Source of the DNA: Paracoccaceae bacterium
GTDB taxonomy: Bacteria > Pseudomonadota > Alphaproteobacteria > Rhodobacterales > Rhodobacteraceae
NCBI GenBank assembly: GCA_007120685.1
Contig: SKNG01000071.1
Coordinates: 1 to 6,515, forward strand
Reading direction: 5' to 3'
Length of the DNA stretch: 6,515 nucleotides
Shown here in pieces: positions 1-6,178 of the stretch. How positions within the stretch are numbered: position 1 is the stretch's first letter; every line of letters starts with the position of its first letter. Below the pieces are notes generated by a model. That model worked only from the letters and a program-made list of their open reading frames with translations. It had not been told where the DNA came from and ran no database searches. The translations under genes were made by a program, and so were the position numbers.

Positions 1-2586
1 ACCGGTTTCAGCCTGGGTAACGAGGGCGACATCGACCAGGCCATTATGGAGGGCACGGCCGAAGGCACCATACAGAGCGTTTCCATCGATTATTTCGAGG
101 ATGGCGAGGTCGGCACGCGCATTCTGGACCTGGCCATGTCAGGCACCGCCTATAACGCCGTCAGCGCCGATCAGACCATCGATGTCACCGGTATCCTGCC
201 GAACCAGGTGGACCAGTTCGTCGATCTGCTGTTTGCCGGCGCCGAGTTCATCGATAGTGTGATCGACGGGTTTGACGACCCCGACTTCGAGGCCGACTAT
301 TCGATCATCGAGGACGCTTTCAGCGACTACAGCATCAGCACCATCACGCTTGGCAATGCAGGCGATCAGATCCTGAACATGATGTTCAACGATGACGGGC
401 TGGTCATCGAAATCGCGGAGTATCGTATCGAGCTTTGCGAAGCGAGGGTGAACCTTGAGCGGCTGTTCGATGTAAGCGGCGATTTTGGCGATGATGACGA
501 CTTGATCTGGCCCCTGCTTTCCATCTTCGATGATCAGGGCGATCCCGTGCCGGTCTTCAGCCCGACCGGTTTCATTACCCAGATCGGGATCGACGATGTC
601 TACAACCTGAACTTCACCGTAACGTCCGATGGCACCGGCACCTATTACCTGCAGGTCTCGGCCGACCCTGACGCCCCGGTGACCACCGGCTTCTACCAGT
701 TGCTCGAGGGCGGACTGCCGTTTGCCCAGGATCCGCCGGTGGCTGGCGACTATGAGCGGCGCTTCGAGGACGCGGGCAACGCCCCCGCCAGCGTCGACAC
801 GCCCTACACCCTGCCGATCCGGGAGGGGGGCACTGGCGATCCGGTGGGCGATTTCCTGGGCCAGATCAGCCCTGAAGGAGACGCGGACTGGGTGCGCGTG
901 GATATCGAGGAGGAAGGCAGCTACGCCTTCCGGGCCATCGGCATCCCCGAGACCATCGATGACAGCCTGACGCTGGAAGCCATCCTCTCGCTGTTCGATT
1001 TCACCTGCGTCAATGTCTTCAACAGCGCCGGCGTCCTGATCGCCAGCGCCGACGAGGCCGGCCCGCTTTTCGATGTGCCGGCGGGGCCGGGCGATCCTGC
1101 CGACGACGATGACGATGACGACGACGACGACGATGTGGTTCCAACCTTCCCTGACCTGCCTCTGGGTCCCGCCTGGAACGTGGGCGACCCGCATCTGTTC
1201 ACGCTGGACGGTGTAGGCTACGACTTCCACGCTGCCGGCGAATACGTCATGACCCGGGCCACCGACGGCAGCGATTTCGAGGTGCAGGCCCGCATGGCGC
1301 CGGTGGGCGAGAATGTCTCTGCCAATATCGCCGCGGCCGTGCAGCTTGACGGTGGCCAGGTGATGATCGACTCCGAGGCCGACAACCCGCTGCTGATCAA
1401 TGGAGAGGCGGTCGAGGTAGAAGGACTGGGCGTCATCGAAGTCGGCGATGACCTTGTCTACTACGACACCAGCGCCAGCCTCTACATGATGGTGCACACC
1501 CGCGACGGCGACATGGACACGGGCTACAGCGCCGTTCAGGTCTTCGCCGGCCCGGCATGGGTCGATATCGTTGTCGGGCTGGAGGAATACTGGCAGGGCC
1601 AGGTCGAGGGGCTGCTGGGCAATTTCGACGGCGACCCGGCCACCGATATCGCCCTGCCGGACGGCACGGTGCTGGAACGGCCGCTGCGCTTTGAGGATCT
1701 CTACGGCGATTATCGTGAAGGCTGGCGCGTGCTGGACGAGGAGCAGAGCCTCTTCACATATGGCCCGGGCGAGGGGCCGGACAGCTTCTACCTGCCCGAT
1801 TATCCGACGTCCATGATCACGGTGTCCGATTTCAGCGATGACGAGGTCGCAGCGGCGGCGGCGCGGCTGGAAGGCAGCGGGCTGGAACCCGGGACGCTGG
1901 CCCATGACAACGCCCTGCTGGACCTCTTGCTGACCGATGACGACCGGTTCATCGACTCCGGCCGCACCGCGCAGGAACAGATCGAAAATCGCCCCGAGGA
2001 AGCGCCCGCGCCGGTGGTGCCGGAAGTCGATGGCGGCGGGCTGGAGGGGCTGCTGGTGCTTTCCGGCCAGATCGCCGATCAGAGCGGCAACCCGCTGGAT
2101 GGCGTCACCGTGACCTTCCAGCCGGCGGGCCGCAGCGTGCAACTGACCCGAGAGACCCGCGACGGCGATGCCTTCAGCTTCGACCTGTCCGAAGGGGCGA
2201 CCGGCCAGCTTCAGGCCGTGCGCAGCTACACGCCAGAGGATGCCAGCATCACCGCCGCCGACGCGCTCGACGTCCTGCGCATCGCGGTGGGTCTGGAGCC
2301 TTCCTTCGGGCCCGCGCAGGCGCAGAACTACATCGCCGCCGATATCGACGGCGACGGCCGGGTGACAGCAGGCGATGCGCTGGACGTGCTGCGAAACGCC
2401 GTCGGCCTGTCCGCCGAGAACGCGCCGCGCTGGGTGTTCTTCGACGCTGATACCGACTGGGAAGGGCTGGGCCTGAGCGCCAGTAACACCCAGGTGCCGG
2501 ACGGGCTGACGATCGATGCGTTGTCCGCCGATACCGGGGTCGGCCTGACCGGCATCCTGATCGGCAGCATGTCGGAGGTCGTTTGA
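1..2586 (+). CDS. Large acidic exported protein with PPC-like domains, VWD domain and C-terminal dockerin-like module (5' end outside window)
   Basis: The frame is open from base 1, so the true start lies upstream and the first in-window ATG (46) is probably internal; 861 codons are visible. Domains in order: an unrecognised acidic segment (about 1-350); two pre-peptidase-C-like beta domains (about 360-710 and 805-1090; cues are GTYYLQVSA and GDADWVRV); an 11-Asp linker; a VWD domain (about 1174-1660) opening with GDPHLFTLDG and YDFHAAGEY and closing with GLLGNFDGDPATD; a helical segment typical of bacterial VWD proteins (1747-1962, SLFTYGPGEG onward); then a beta-sandwich and dockerin-like pair (2050-2586). 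VWD domains support adhesion and assembly in other proteins; that role here is inference. I see no lysine and only two cysteines. The likely location is cell surface or medium. The stop is followed by a hairpin, so it is probably not co-transcribed with the next gene. No gene name is recognised. Confidence 0.9.
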   Translation, partial: TGFSLGNEGDIDQAIMEGTAEGTIQSVSIDYFEDGEVGTRILDLAMSGTAYNAVSADQTIDVTGILPNQVDQFVDLLFAGAEFIDSVIDGFDDPDFEADYSIIEDAFSDYSISTITLGNAGDQILNMMFNDDGLVIEIAEYRIELCEARVNLERLFDVSGDFGDDDDLIWPLLSIFDDQGDPVPVFSPTGFITQIGIDDVYNLNFTVTSDGTGTYYLQVSADPDAPVTTGFYQLLEGGLPFAQDPPVAGDYERRFEDAGNAPASVDTPYTLPIREGGTGDPVGDFLGQISPEGDADWVRVDIEEEGSYAFRAIGIPETIDDSLTLEAILSLFDFTCVNVFNSAGVLIASADEAGPLFDVPAGPGDPADDDDDDDDDDDVVPTFPDLPLGPAWNVGDPHLFTLDGVGYDFHAAGEYVMTRATDGSDFEVQARMAPVGENVSANIAAAVQLDGGQVMIDSEADNPLLINGEAVEVEGLGVIEVGDDLVYYDTSASLYMMVHTRDGDMDTGYSAVQVFAGPAWVDIVVGLEEYWQGQVEGLLGNFDGDPATDIALPDGTVLERPLRFEDLYGDYREGWRVLDEEQSLFTYGPGEGPDSFYLPDYPTSMITVSDFSDDEVAAAAARLEGSGLEPGTLAHDNALLDLLLTDDDRFIDSGRTAQEQIENRPEEAPAPVVPEVDGGGLEGLLVLSGQIADQSGNPLDGVTVTFQPAGRSVQLTRETRDGDAFSFDLSEGATGQLQAVRSYTPEDASITAADALDVLRIAVGLEPSFGPAQAQNYIAADIDGDGRVTAGDALDVLRNAVGLSAENAPRWVFFDADTDWEGLGLSASNTQVPDGLTIDALSADTGVGLTGILIGSMSEVV
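1102..1134 (+). repeat. Poly-aspartate linker (11 GAY codons)
   Basis: Eleven consecutive Asp codons, mixing GAC and GAT, lie between the second PPC-like domain and the VWD domain. The trinucleotide tract could expand or contract in frame. A run of this sort most plausibly acts as an extended, negatively charged, calcium-attracting spacer; that function is inferred. Confidence 0.9.
1174..1660 (+). other. VWD domain within the first large protein, cysteine-free
   Basis: The domain starts at Trp (1174) with the hallmark GDPHLFTLDG (1183-1212), followed by YDFHAAGEY. It ends with GLLGNFDGDPATDI near 1612-1650, matching the VWD pattern GLCGxxxGxxxxD. The cysteine of GLCG is Leu here and no cysteine occurs anywhere in the domain, so fold stability must come from elsewhere, probably calcium at the Asp-rich loop after GN. 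The boundaries are approximate and the downstream helical region (to about 1962) may be part of the same structural unit. Confidence 0.85.
2050..2586 (+). repeat. C-terminal module, copy in first gene (beta-sandwich + dockerin-like + tail)
   Basis: This codes for a carboxypeptidase-regulatory/CNA-B-like strand set (LSGQIADQSGNPLDGVTVTF), then a first dockerin-like repeat with a degenerate calcium loop (SITAADALDVLR). A second repeat follows with a good loop (ADIDGDGRVTAGDALDVLR). It ends in a conserved tail (APRWVFFDADTDW, then GLTGILIGSM). The same order recurs at 5581-6126 in the next gene. From the first dockerin-like helix through the tail's Val-Pro, 60 of 85 residues match without gaps (hand count). 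Its position at the extreme C-terminus of both proteins suggests an export, sorting or docking tag. Confidence 0.85.
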
Positions 2587-2603
2587 TGGGTCCTTGCATG
2601 GCT

Positions 2604-2639
2604 CCCGTGCCGTCTGCGCCACCGGGCGCGCGGCACGGG
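2604..2639 (+). terminator. Strong hairpin after first gene, probable transcription terminator
   Basis: A perfect 9-bp inverted repeat, CCCGTGCCG (2604-2612) with CGGCACGGG (2631-2639), encloses a second stem, GCGCC (2616-2620) with GGCGC (2625-2629), closed by a 4-base loop. It begins 17 bases after the stop codon. There is no immediate T-run, and the only nearby T6 (2697-2702) is too far away to belong to it. It may therefore be a non-canonical terminator or an mRNA 3'-end stabiliser. Confidence 0.6.
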
Positions 2640-2908
2640 CAGCAACCGGATGCTTTCGGGCGGTGGAGCACCTGGCGATGCCTTGCGTTATTGACGTTTT
2701 TTCAAGGGTCTCCTGGCTAACTCGCCCTGTCTGATGAAGTTGAGTGTGTCTTGCGATATGCGCGATATGAAAGGCTATGACCAAGGCAGCGCCCGCCGTG
2801 GTGGCCGGTGCCCTGTGGCGCGACGGGCCGCCGCTGAAGCCGACGCGTGCATCCCCTTGCGCCCCTTCGCCTGCCACTTCTTCCAACCCTTTCAGTAAGC
2901 GCCACACC

Positions 2909-2913
2909 GGGAG
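2909..2913 (+). promoter_or_regulatory. Ribosome binding site for the tandem CAP gene
   Basis: GGGAG lies 6 bases upstream of the ATG at 2920. Together with the in-frame TAA at 2896-2898 it fixes 2920 as the start and rules out a longer N-terminus with a signal peptide. Confidence 0.75.
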
Positions 2914-2919
2914 CCGACC

Positions 2920-3996
2920 ATGCCCACACCGGCCGAACAGCTTGGCCTTGAGTTGCTCAACCGTGCCCGTCTTGACCCCTTGGCCGAGGCCGCGCGCTAC
3001 GACATCGACCTGAGCGCGGGGCTCGACGTCACGTTGACAGGCGAGGCCCGCCAGCCTTTGGCCCCGAACGATGCCCTGGCCCTGGCGGCGGCGGATCATT
3101 CACGATGGATGCTTGACGCGAATGTCTTTTCGCACACCGGCGCGGGGGGCAGCAGCATCTCAAACCGCATCCAGGCTGTCATGGAACTGACCCCACCGTG
3201 GACCCTGGGCGAAAACATAAGCTGGCGCGGCACCACCGGCACGATAGACCTGGAAGCCGCTATCCCGGGGCATCACCGGGGCCTGTTCGAAAGCCCGGGG
3301 CACAGGCTGAATATCCTAGAGGGCATGTTCGACCAGATAGGCTTTGCGCAGGCCAATGGGAACTTCACCCATGCCAATGGCGTGACCTATGACAGCTCGA
3401 TGCTGACCACCAAGTTCGCGGGGCAGGGGGCGACCCAGTTTCTGACCGGCGTGATCTACGACGATGGCGACGGTGACGGCTTCTACAGTATCGGCGAGGG
3501 TCGCGCGGGCATCACCATTTCTGCCGGCGGCGTGAGCGTTGATAGCGCCGCCGCAGGGGGGTACGCGCTGGCGCTGGCGGCGGCGGCGGTAGAGGTCACC
3601 TTTGACTGGGAAGGCACCGCGCTGTCGGCGCAGGTGGATCTTTCGGATGGCAATGTGAAGCTGGATCTGGTGGACGGATTGCGGCTGATGTCTTCCGGCG
3701 ATCTGGTGCTGGGCGACGGGGTGATCGAGGCAGGGCTGCTGGGCGTCGGGGCGCTGTCGCTGACCGGCAATGATCTGGACAACCTGCTGGTTGCCGGGCG
3801 CGGCGACAACGTGATCGACGGGATGGGCGGCTCGAATACGGTGATGTTCACCGGGGCCGAGGCCGACTATGTGATCACGGTCGAGGGTGGCACGGTCACG
3901 GTCAGCGACCTGCGCGACGGGTTTGCGCAAGACGGGACGAATACGTTGCAGAATGTATCGTTCCTGCAATTCGCCGATGGTGTGTTTTCCCTGGAC
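2920..3996 (+). repeat. Internal duplication, copy A (CAP + SdrB-like + RTX-flank)
   Basis: This is the first of two tandem units, 359 codons. It matches copy B (4222-5340) in order throughout. The opening residues (TPAEQLGLELLNRARLDPL) and the final 82 codons are nearly identical between copies, while the middle of the CAP domain has diverged to roughly half identity. This copy keeps an intact calcium-type loop (DGDGDGFYSIGEG) in its beta domain. Confidence 0.92.
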
Positions 3997-6129
3997 CCCG
4001 AGCCCGCGCCCGACCCCATTCCTGAACCTGAACCTGAACCTGAACCAGAACCTGAGCCGGAACCTGAGCCTGAACCTGAGCCGGGACCTGAGCCTGACCC
4101 CGAACCCGAACCGGAGCCCGAACCTGACCCCGAGCCCGAGCCCGAGCCTGACCCAGAGCCTGACCCAGAGCCTGACCCCATGTCGGACGCAGAGCCCGAG
4201 CCTGAACCAGAGAGCCCGATCATGACACCCAACGAACAGCTTGCCCTTGAACTGCTCAACCGCGCCCGGCTCGACCCGCTGGGCGAAGCCGCGCGCTACG
4301 GTATCGGTCTCAACGACCCCGATCCCACCGCGCCGGCGGGCAGCCCGGGCGCAGACCGCGTTCCCGACCCGCCGCTTGGGCCAGAGGTGCGCGCGCCGCT
4401 GTCGGCGAACACCTTCCTGACCGAGGCATCGCGCGATCATTCGGCCGATATGACCGATCGCAATTTCTTTGCCCACACCAACCCCGACGGCGTCACCGCG
4501 CAGCAGCGGGCAACCGCGGCGGGCTACACCGGCAACACCGGCGAGAACATCGCCTATGCCGGCAGCACCGGCCCCATCGATGCCACCGAACTGGTCCCGC
4601 AACATCATCGCGGCCTGTTCCTGAGCGTCGGTCACCGCGAGAACATCCTGCGCGAGGTCTTTGACGAGGTCGGCATCGGCCAGGCGCTGGGCCCCTTCAC
4701 CTCGGCTTCAGGCACGGTGTTCAATGCCTCGATGGTCACCTACAAATTCGGCGTCGCCGCATCGCCGCAGCTGTCGCTTTCTGGCGTGGCCTACGGCGAT
4801 GACGGCGATGCCGGGTTCTACCAGGTCGGCTCTGGCGTCGCCGGGGTGGCGATCAGCGCCGGCGGCCAGAGTACCCAAACGGCCCAAGCCGGAGGTTATG
4901 CGCTGGTCTTCGAGCCCGGGCTGGGCATGACCGATGTCAGCATCGCCTGGAACGGGCAGATGCTGGGCGCGTCAGTGGATATGTCCGGCGGCAACGTCAA
5001 GCTGGATGTGCTGGGTGGCGAGCGGTTGATGAGTTCGGCCGACATGGTGCTGGGCGACGGTGTCACGCAGGGCGGTCTGCTGGGGGCGGGGGCGCTGTCG
5101 CTGACCGGCAATAACCTGGATAACCTGCTGGTTGCCGGGCGCGGCGACAACGTGATTGACGGGATGGGCGGCACGAATACAGTGATGTTCACCGGGGCCG
5201 AGGCCGATTACGACATCACGGTAGAGGGCGGCACTATCACGGTCAGCGACCTGCGCGACGGGCACGAGCGCGACGGGACGAATACGTTGCAGAATGTGTC
5301 GAACCTGCAGTTCACGGATGGTGTGGTTTCCCTGGACTCCGAGCCTGAGCCGGAGCCCGAACCTGAACCGGAGCCCGAGCCTGAGCCGGAGCCTGAGCCG
5401 GAGCCCGAACCTGAACCGGAGCCCGAGCCCGAACCGGAACCCGAACCGGAACCCGAACCGGAACCCGAACCGGAGCCCGAGCCCGAACCGGAACCCGAAC
5501 CGGAGCCTGAGCCTGAACCGGAGCCGGAGCCTGAACCGGAGCCGGAGCCTGAACCGGAGCCTGAACCCGAGCCGACACCTGATGATCCGCGTGTCATGTT
5601 GTCGGGTACGGTGCGCGATCTCAGTGGCGATGTCGTCACTGGCGTCATGATCAATTTCACTTTTTCTGGCCAGGACGAACCCGCCGGAACGGTTGCAAGC
5701 AACGAGGATGGCTTTTTCGGCTTCGGCATGCCGGCCAATCTCTCCGGCCAGATAACCGCCTCGCGGCCCCATGACAGCACGACCGACCCTTCGCTCACGG
5801 CGGGGGACGCGCTGGACGTGCTGCGACTGTCGGTCGGGTTGGAACCGAGCTTCGGACCGGCCGCGCCGCAGCATTTCGTTGCCGCAGACATGAATGGCGA
5901 CGGTCAGGTGACGGCGGGCGATGCGCTGGATTTGCTGCGCTACGCTGTCAACCTGCCCACGGACAACGCCCCGCGCTGGGTATTCGTCGATGCTGATACC
6001 GACTGGGACAGCCTGGGGCTGGATCGCAACAACACGCATGTCCCGCGCGAAATAGAGGTCGAAATGGGTGAGAGCGACGTGGACATCGGCCTGACAGCCA
6101 TTCTGCTGGGCAACATGGAAGCGGTCTGA
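2920..6129 (+). CDS. Tandem-duplicated CAP/SCP-domain exported protein with RTX-flank domains, Glu-Pro tracts and dockerin-like C-terminus
   Basis: 1069 residues; the start is set by the GGGAG site and an in-frame stop 22 bases upstream. There is no signal peptide or membrane segment: the CAP domain begins at residue 2. Copy A is CAP 1-170, with His60, His72 (FSH), Glu98 (GENI) and His128 (SPGHRLNIL); then an SdrB-like beta domain 174-253 with DGDGDGFY; then an RTX-flank domain 255-359 (GRGDNVIDG, FTGAEADY). Copy B repeats this: His507, His519, Glu542, His572; beta domain 618-700; flank domain 702-806. Glu-Pro tracts follow each copy, and a beta-sandwich plus dockerin-like module ends the protein (888-1069). 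It has no cysteine and only four lysines. CAP proteins are secreted proteins with a conserved His/Glu cleft of varied function; protease, lipid-binding or toxin-like roles cannot be told apart here. Type I secretion is inferred. The substrate is unknown. Confidence 0.93.
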   Translation: MPTPAEQLGLELLNRARLDPLAEAARYDIDLSAGLDVTLTGEARQPLAPNDALALAAADHSRWMLDANVFSHTGAGGSSISNRIQAVMELTPPWTLGENISWRGTTGTIDLEAAIPGHHRGLFESPGHRLNILEGMFDQIGFAQANGNFTHANGVTYDSSMLTTKFAGQGATQFLTGVIYDDGDGDGFYSIGEGRAGITISAGGVSVDSAAAGGYALALAAAAVEVTFDWEGTALSAQVDLSDGNVKLDLVDGLRLMSSGDLVLGDGVIEAGLLGVGALSLTGNDLDNLLVAGRGDNVIDGMGGSNTVMFTGAEADYVITVEGGTVTVSDLRDGFAQDGTNTLQNVSFLQFADGVFSLDPEPAPDPIPEPEPEPEPEPEPEPEPEPEPGPEPDPEPEPEPEPDPEPEPEPDPEPDPEPDPMSDAEPEPEPESPIMTPNEQLALELLNRARLDPLGEAARYGIGLNDPDPTAPAGSPGADRVPDPPLGPEVRAPLSANTFLTEASRDHSADMTDRNFFAHTNPDGVTAQQRATAAGYTGNTGENIAYAGSTGPIDATELVPQHHRGLFLSVGHRENILREVFDEVGIGQALGPFTSASGTVFNASMVTYKFGVAASPQLSLSGVAYGDDGDAGFYQVGSGVAGVAISAGGQSTQTAQAGGYALVFEPGLGMTDVSIAWNGQMLGASVDMSGGNVKLDVLGGERLMSSADMVLGDGVTQGGLLGAGALSLTGNNLDNLLVAGRGDNVIDGMGGTNTVMFTGAEADYDITVEGGTITVSDLRDGHERDGTNTLQNVSNLQFTDGVVSLDSEPEPEPEPEPEPEPEPEPEPEPEPEPEPEPEPEPEPEPEPEPEPEPEPEPEPEPEPEPEPEPEPEPEPEPEPEPEPEPTPDDPRVMLSGTVRDLSGDVVTGVMINFTFSGQDEPAGTVASNEDGFFGFGMPANLSGQITASRPHDSTTDPSLTAGDALDVLRLSVGLEPSFGPAAPQHFVAADMNGDGQVTAGDALDLLRYAVNLPTDNAPRWVFVDADTDWDSLGLDRNNTHVPREIEVEMGESDVDIGLTAILLGNMEAV
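3997..4212 (+). repeat. Glu-Pro/Asp-Pro repeat tract 1
   Basis: 72 codons, mainly EP dipeptides with scattered DP, one GP, and an interruption near the end (MSDAE). It links copy A to copy B. The sequence is built from GAR-CCN hexamers, so length change keeps the frame. It probably forms a stiff, acidic, extended spacer comparable with the Pro-rich linker of TonB (an analogy, not homology). Confidence 0.93.
4222..5340 (+). repeat. Internal duplication, copy B, with relic start Met
   Basis: This is the second tandem unit, 373 codons. It begins with ATG-ACA-CCC-AAC at 4222, aligning with the true start of the gene (MPTPAEQL against MTPNEQL). An insertion rich in Pro and Asp (around 4312-4390) lengthens its first loop. 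The CAP core residues are retained. The beta-domain loop has lost the regular Asp-Gly spacing (GDDGDAGFY), so this copy may no longer bind calcium there. Confidence 0.92.
5341..5574 (+). repeat. Glu-Pro repeat tract 2 (39 uninterrupted EP dipeptides)
   Basis: 234 bases read as 39 consecutive Glu-Pro dipeptides with no substitution, then Thr-Pro. Codon choice reveals higher-order copying: a 48-base period at 5347-5427 (the 33 bases at 5347-5379 recur at 5395-5427), a 12-base unit GAACCCGAACCG near 5440-5470, and an 18-base unit at 5521-5556. This indicates recent slippage or unequal exchange. It separates the second RTX-flank domain from the C-terminal module. Confidence 0.95.
5581..6126 (+). 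repeat. C-terminal module, copy in second gene
   Basis: Beta-sandwich (LSGTVRDLSGDVVTGVMINF), degenerate first dockerin-like repeat (SLTAGDALDVLR), intact second repeat (ADMNGDGQVTAGDALDLLR), and a tail ending GLTAILLGNM. It is the counterpart of 2050-2586. The intact loop has the D-x-N-G-D-G-x-V-T pattern with Asp at the last ligand position, as in type I dockerins and EF-hand loops. The first loop is shortened in the same way in both genes, so it decayed before the module was shared. Confidence 0.85.
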
Positions 6130-6151
6130 CACTCTCTTGGCATCGCTCTGG

Positions 6152-6167
6152 CGCATCGGTTGATGCG
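6152..6167. terminator. Small hairpin between convergent genes, possible bidirectional terminator
   Basis: CGCATC (6152-6157) pairs with GATGCG (6162-6167) around a GGTT loop, within the 49 bases separating two convergent stop codons. The stem is short and has no T-run, so it rests on position more than on strength. Confidence 0.3.
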
Positions 6168-6178
6168 GGCAGCTGCGC

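Larger units (their letters stand above)
2587..2919. other. Intergenic region between the two large genes
   Basis: This 333-base gap holds the hairpin at 2604-2639 and then about 280 bases that presumably include the promoter and leader of the second gene. I see no convincing conserved gene. Two weak promoter-like stretches are present (TTGACG at 2691; TTGAGT at 2740), but neither has a good -10 box. GCGATATG occurs twice, at 2753-2760 and 2762-2769, as a short direct repeat that could be an operator half-site pair or chance. An in-frame TAA at 2896-2898 fixes the upstream limit of the second gene. Confidence 0.6.

Noticed and set aside
2691..2769. Promoter candidates TTGACG (2691) and TTGAGT (2740)
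   Set aside because: Both lack a convincing -10 element at 16-18 bases, so I do not list either as a feature.
2767..2898. 43-codon open frame upstream of and in frame with the CAP gene, ending at the TAA at 2896
   Set aside because: No ribosome site precedes its ATG, its composition (four Cys/Trp-poor Arg-rich residues) is unlike its neighbours, and no motif is visible. It is more likely untranslated leader.
139..3099. Very long reverse-strand open frame opposite the first gene
   Set aside because: It is a mirror of a GC-rich coding strand. Its translation has no recognisable domain, while the forward frame contains clear VWD and dockerin-like motifs.
3811..5154. RGD tripeptide in both copies (AGRGDNVIDG), suggesting integrin binding
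   Set aside because: It falls inside an RTX-type GGxGxDxhxG motif, where Arg-Gly-Asp arises naturally. There is no other sign of a host-binding role.
5347..5574. CRISPR-like or satellite array
   Set aside because: The periodicity is a coding Glu-Pro repeat in frame with the surrounding gene, with no spacer structure.
3867..5891. Reverse-strand frames coding Gly-Ser or Arg-Pro/Ala-Pro-Val repeats
   Set aside because: They are readings of the GAR-CCN Glu-Pro tracts on the other strand and in other frames. The repeat lacks stops in all frames, so open frames arise automatically.
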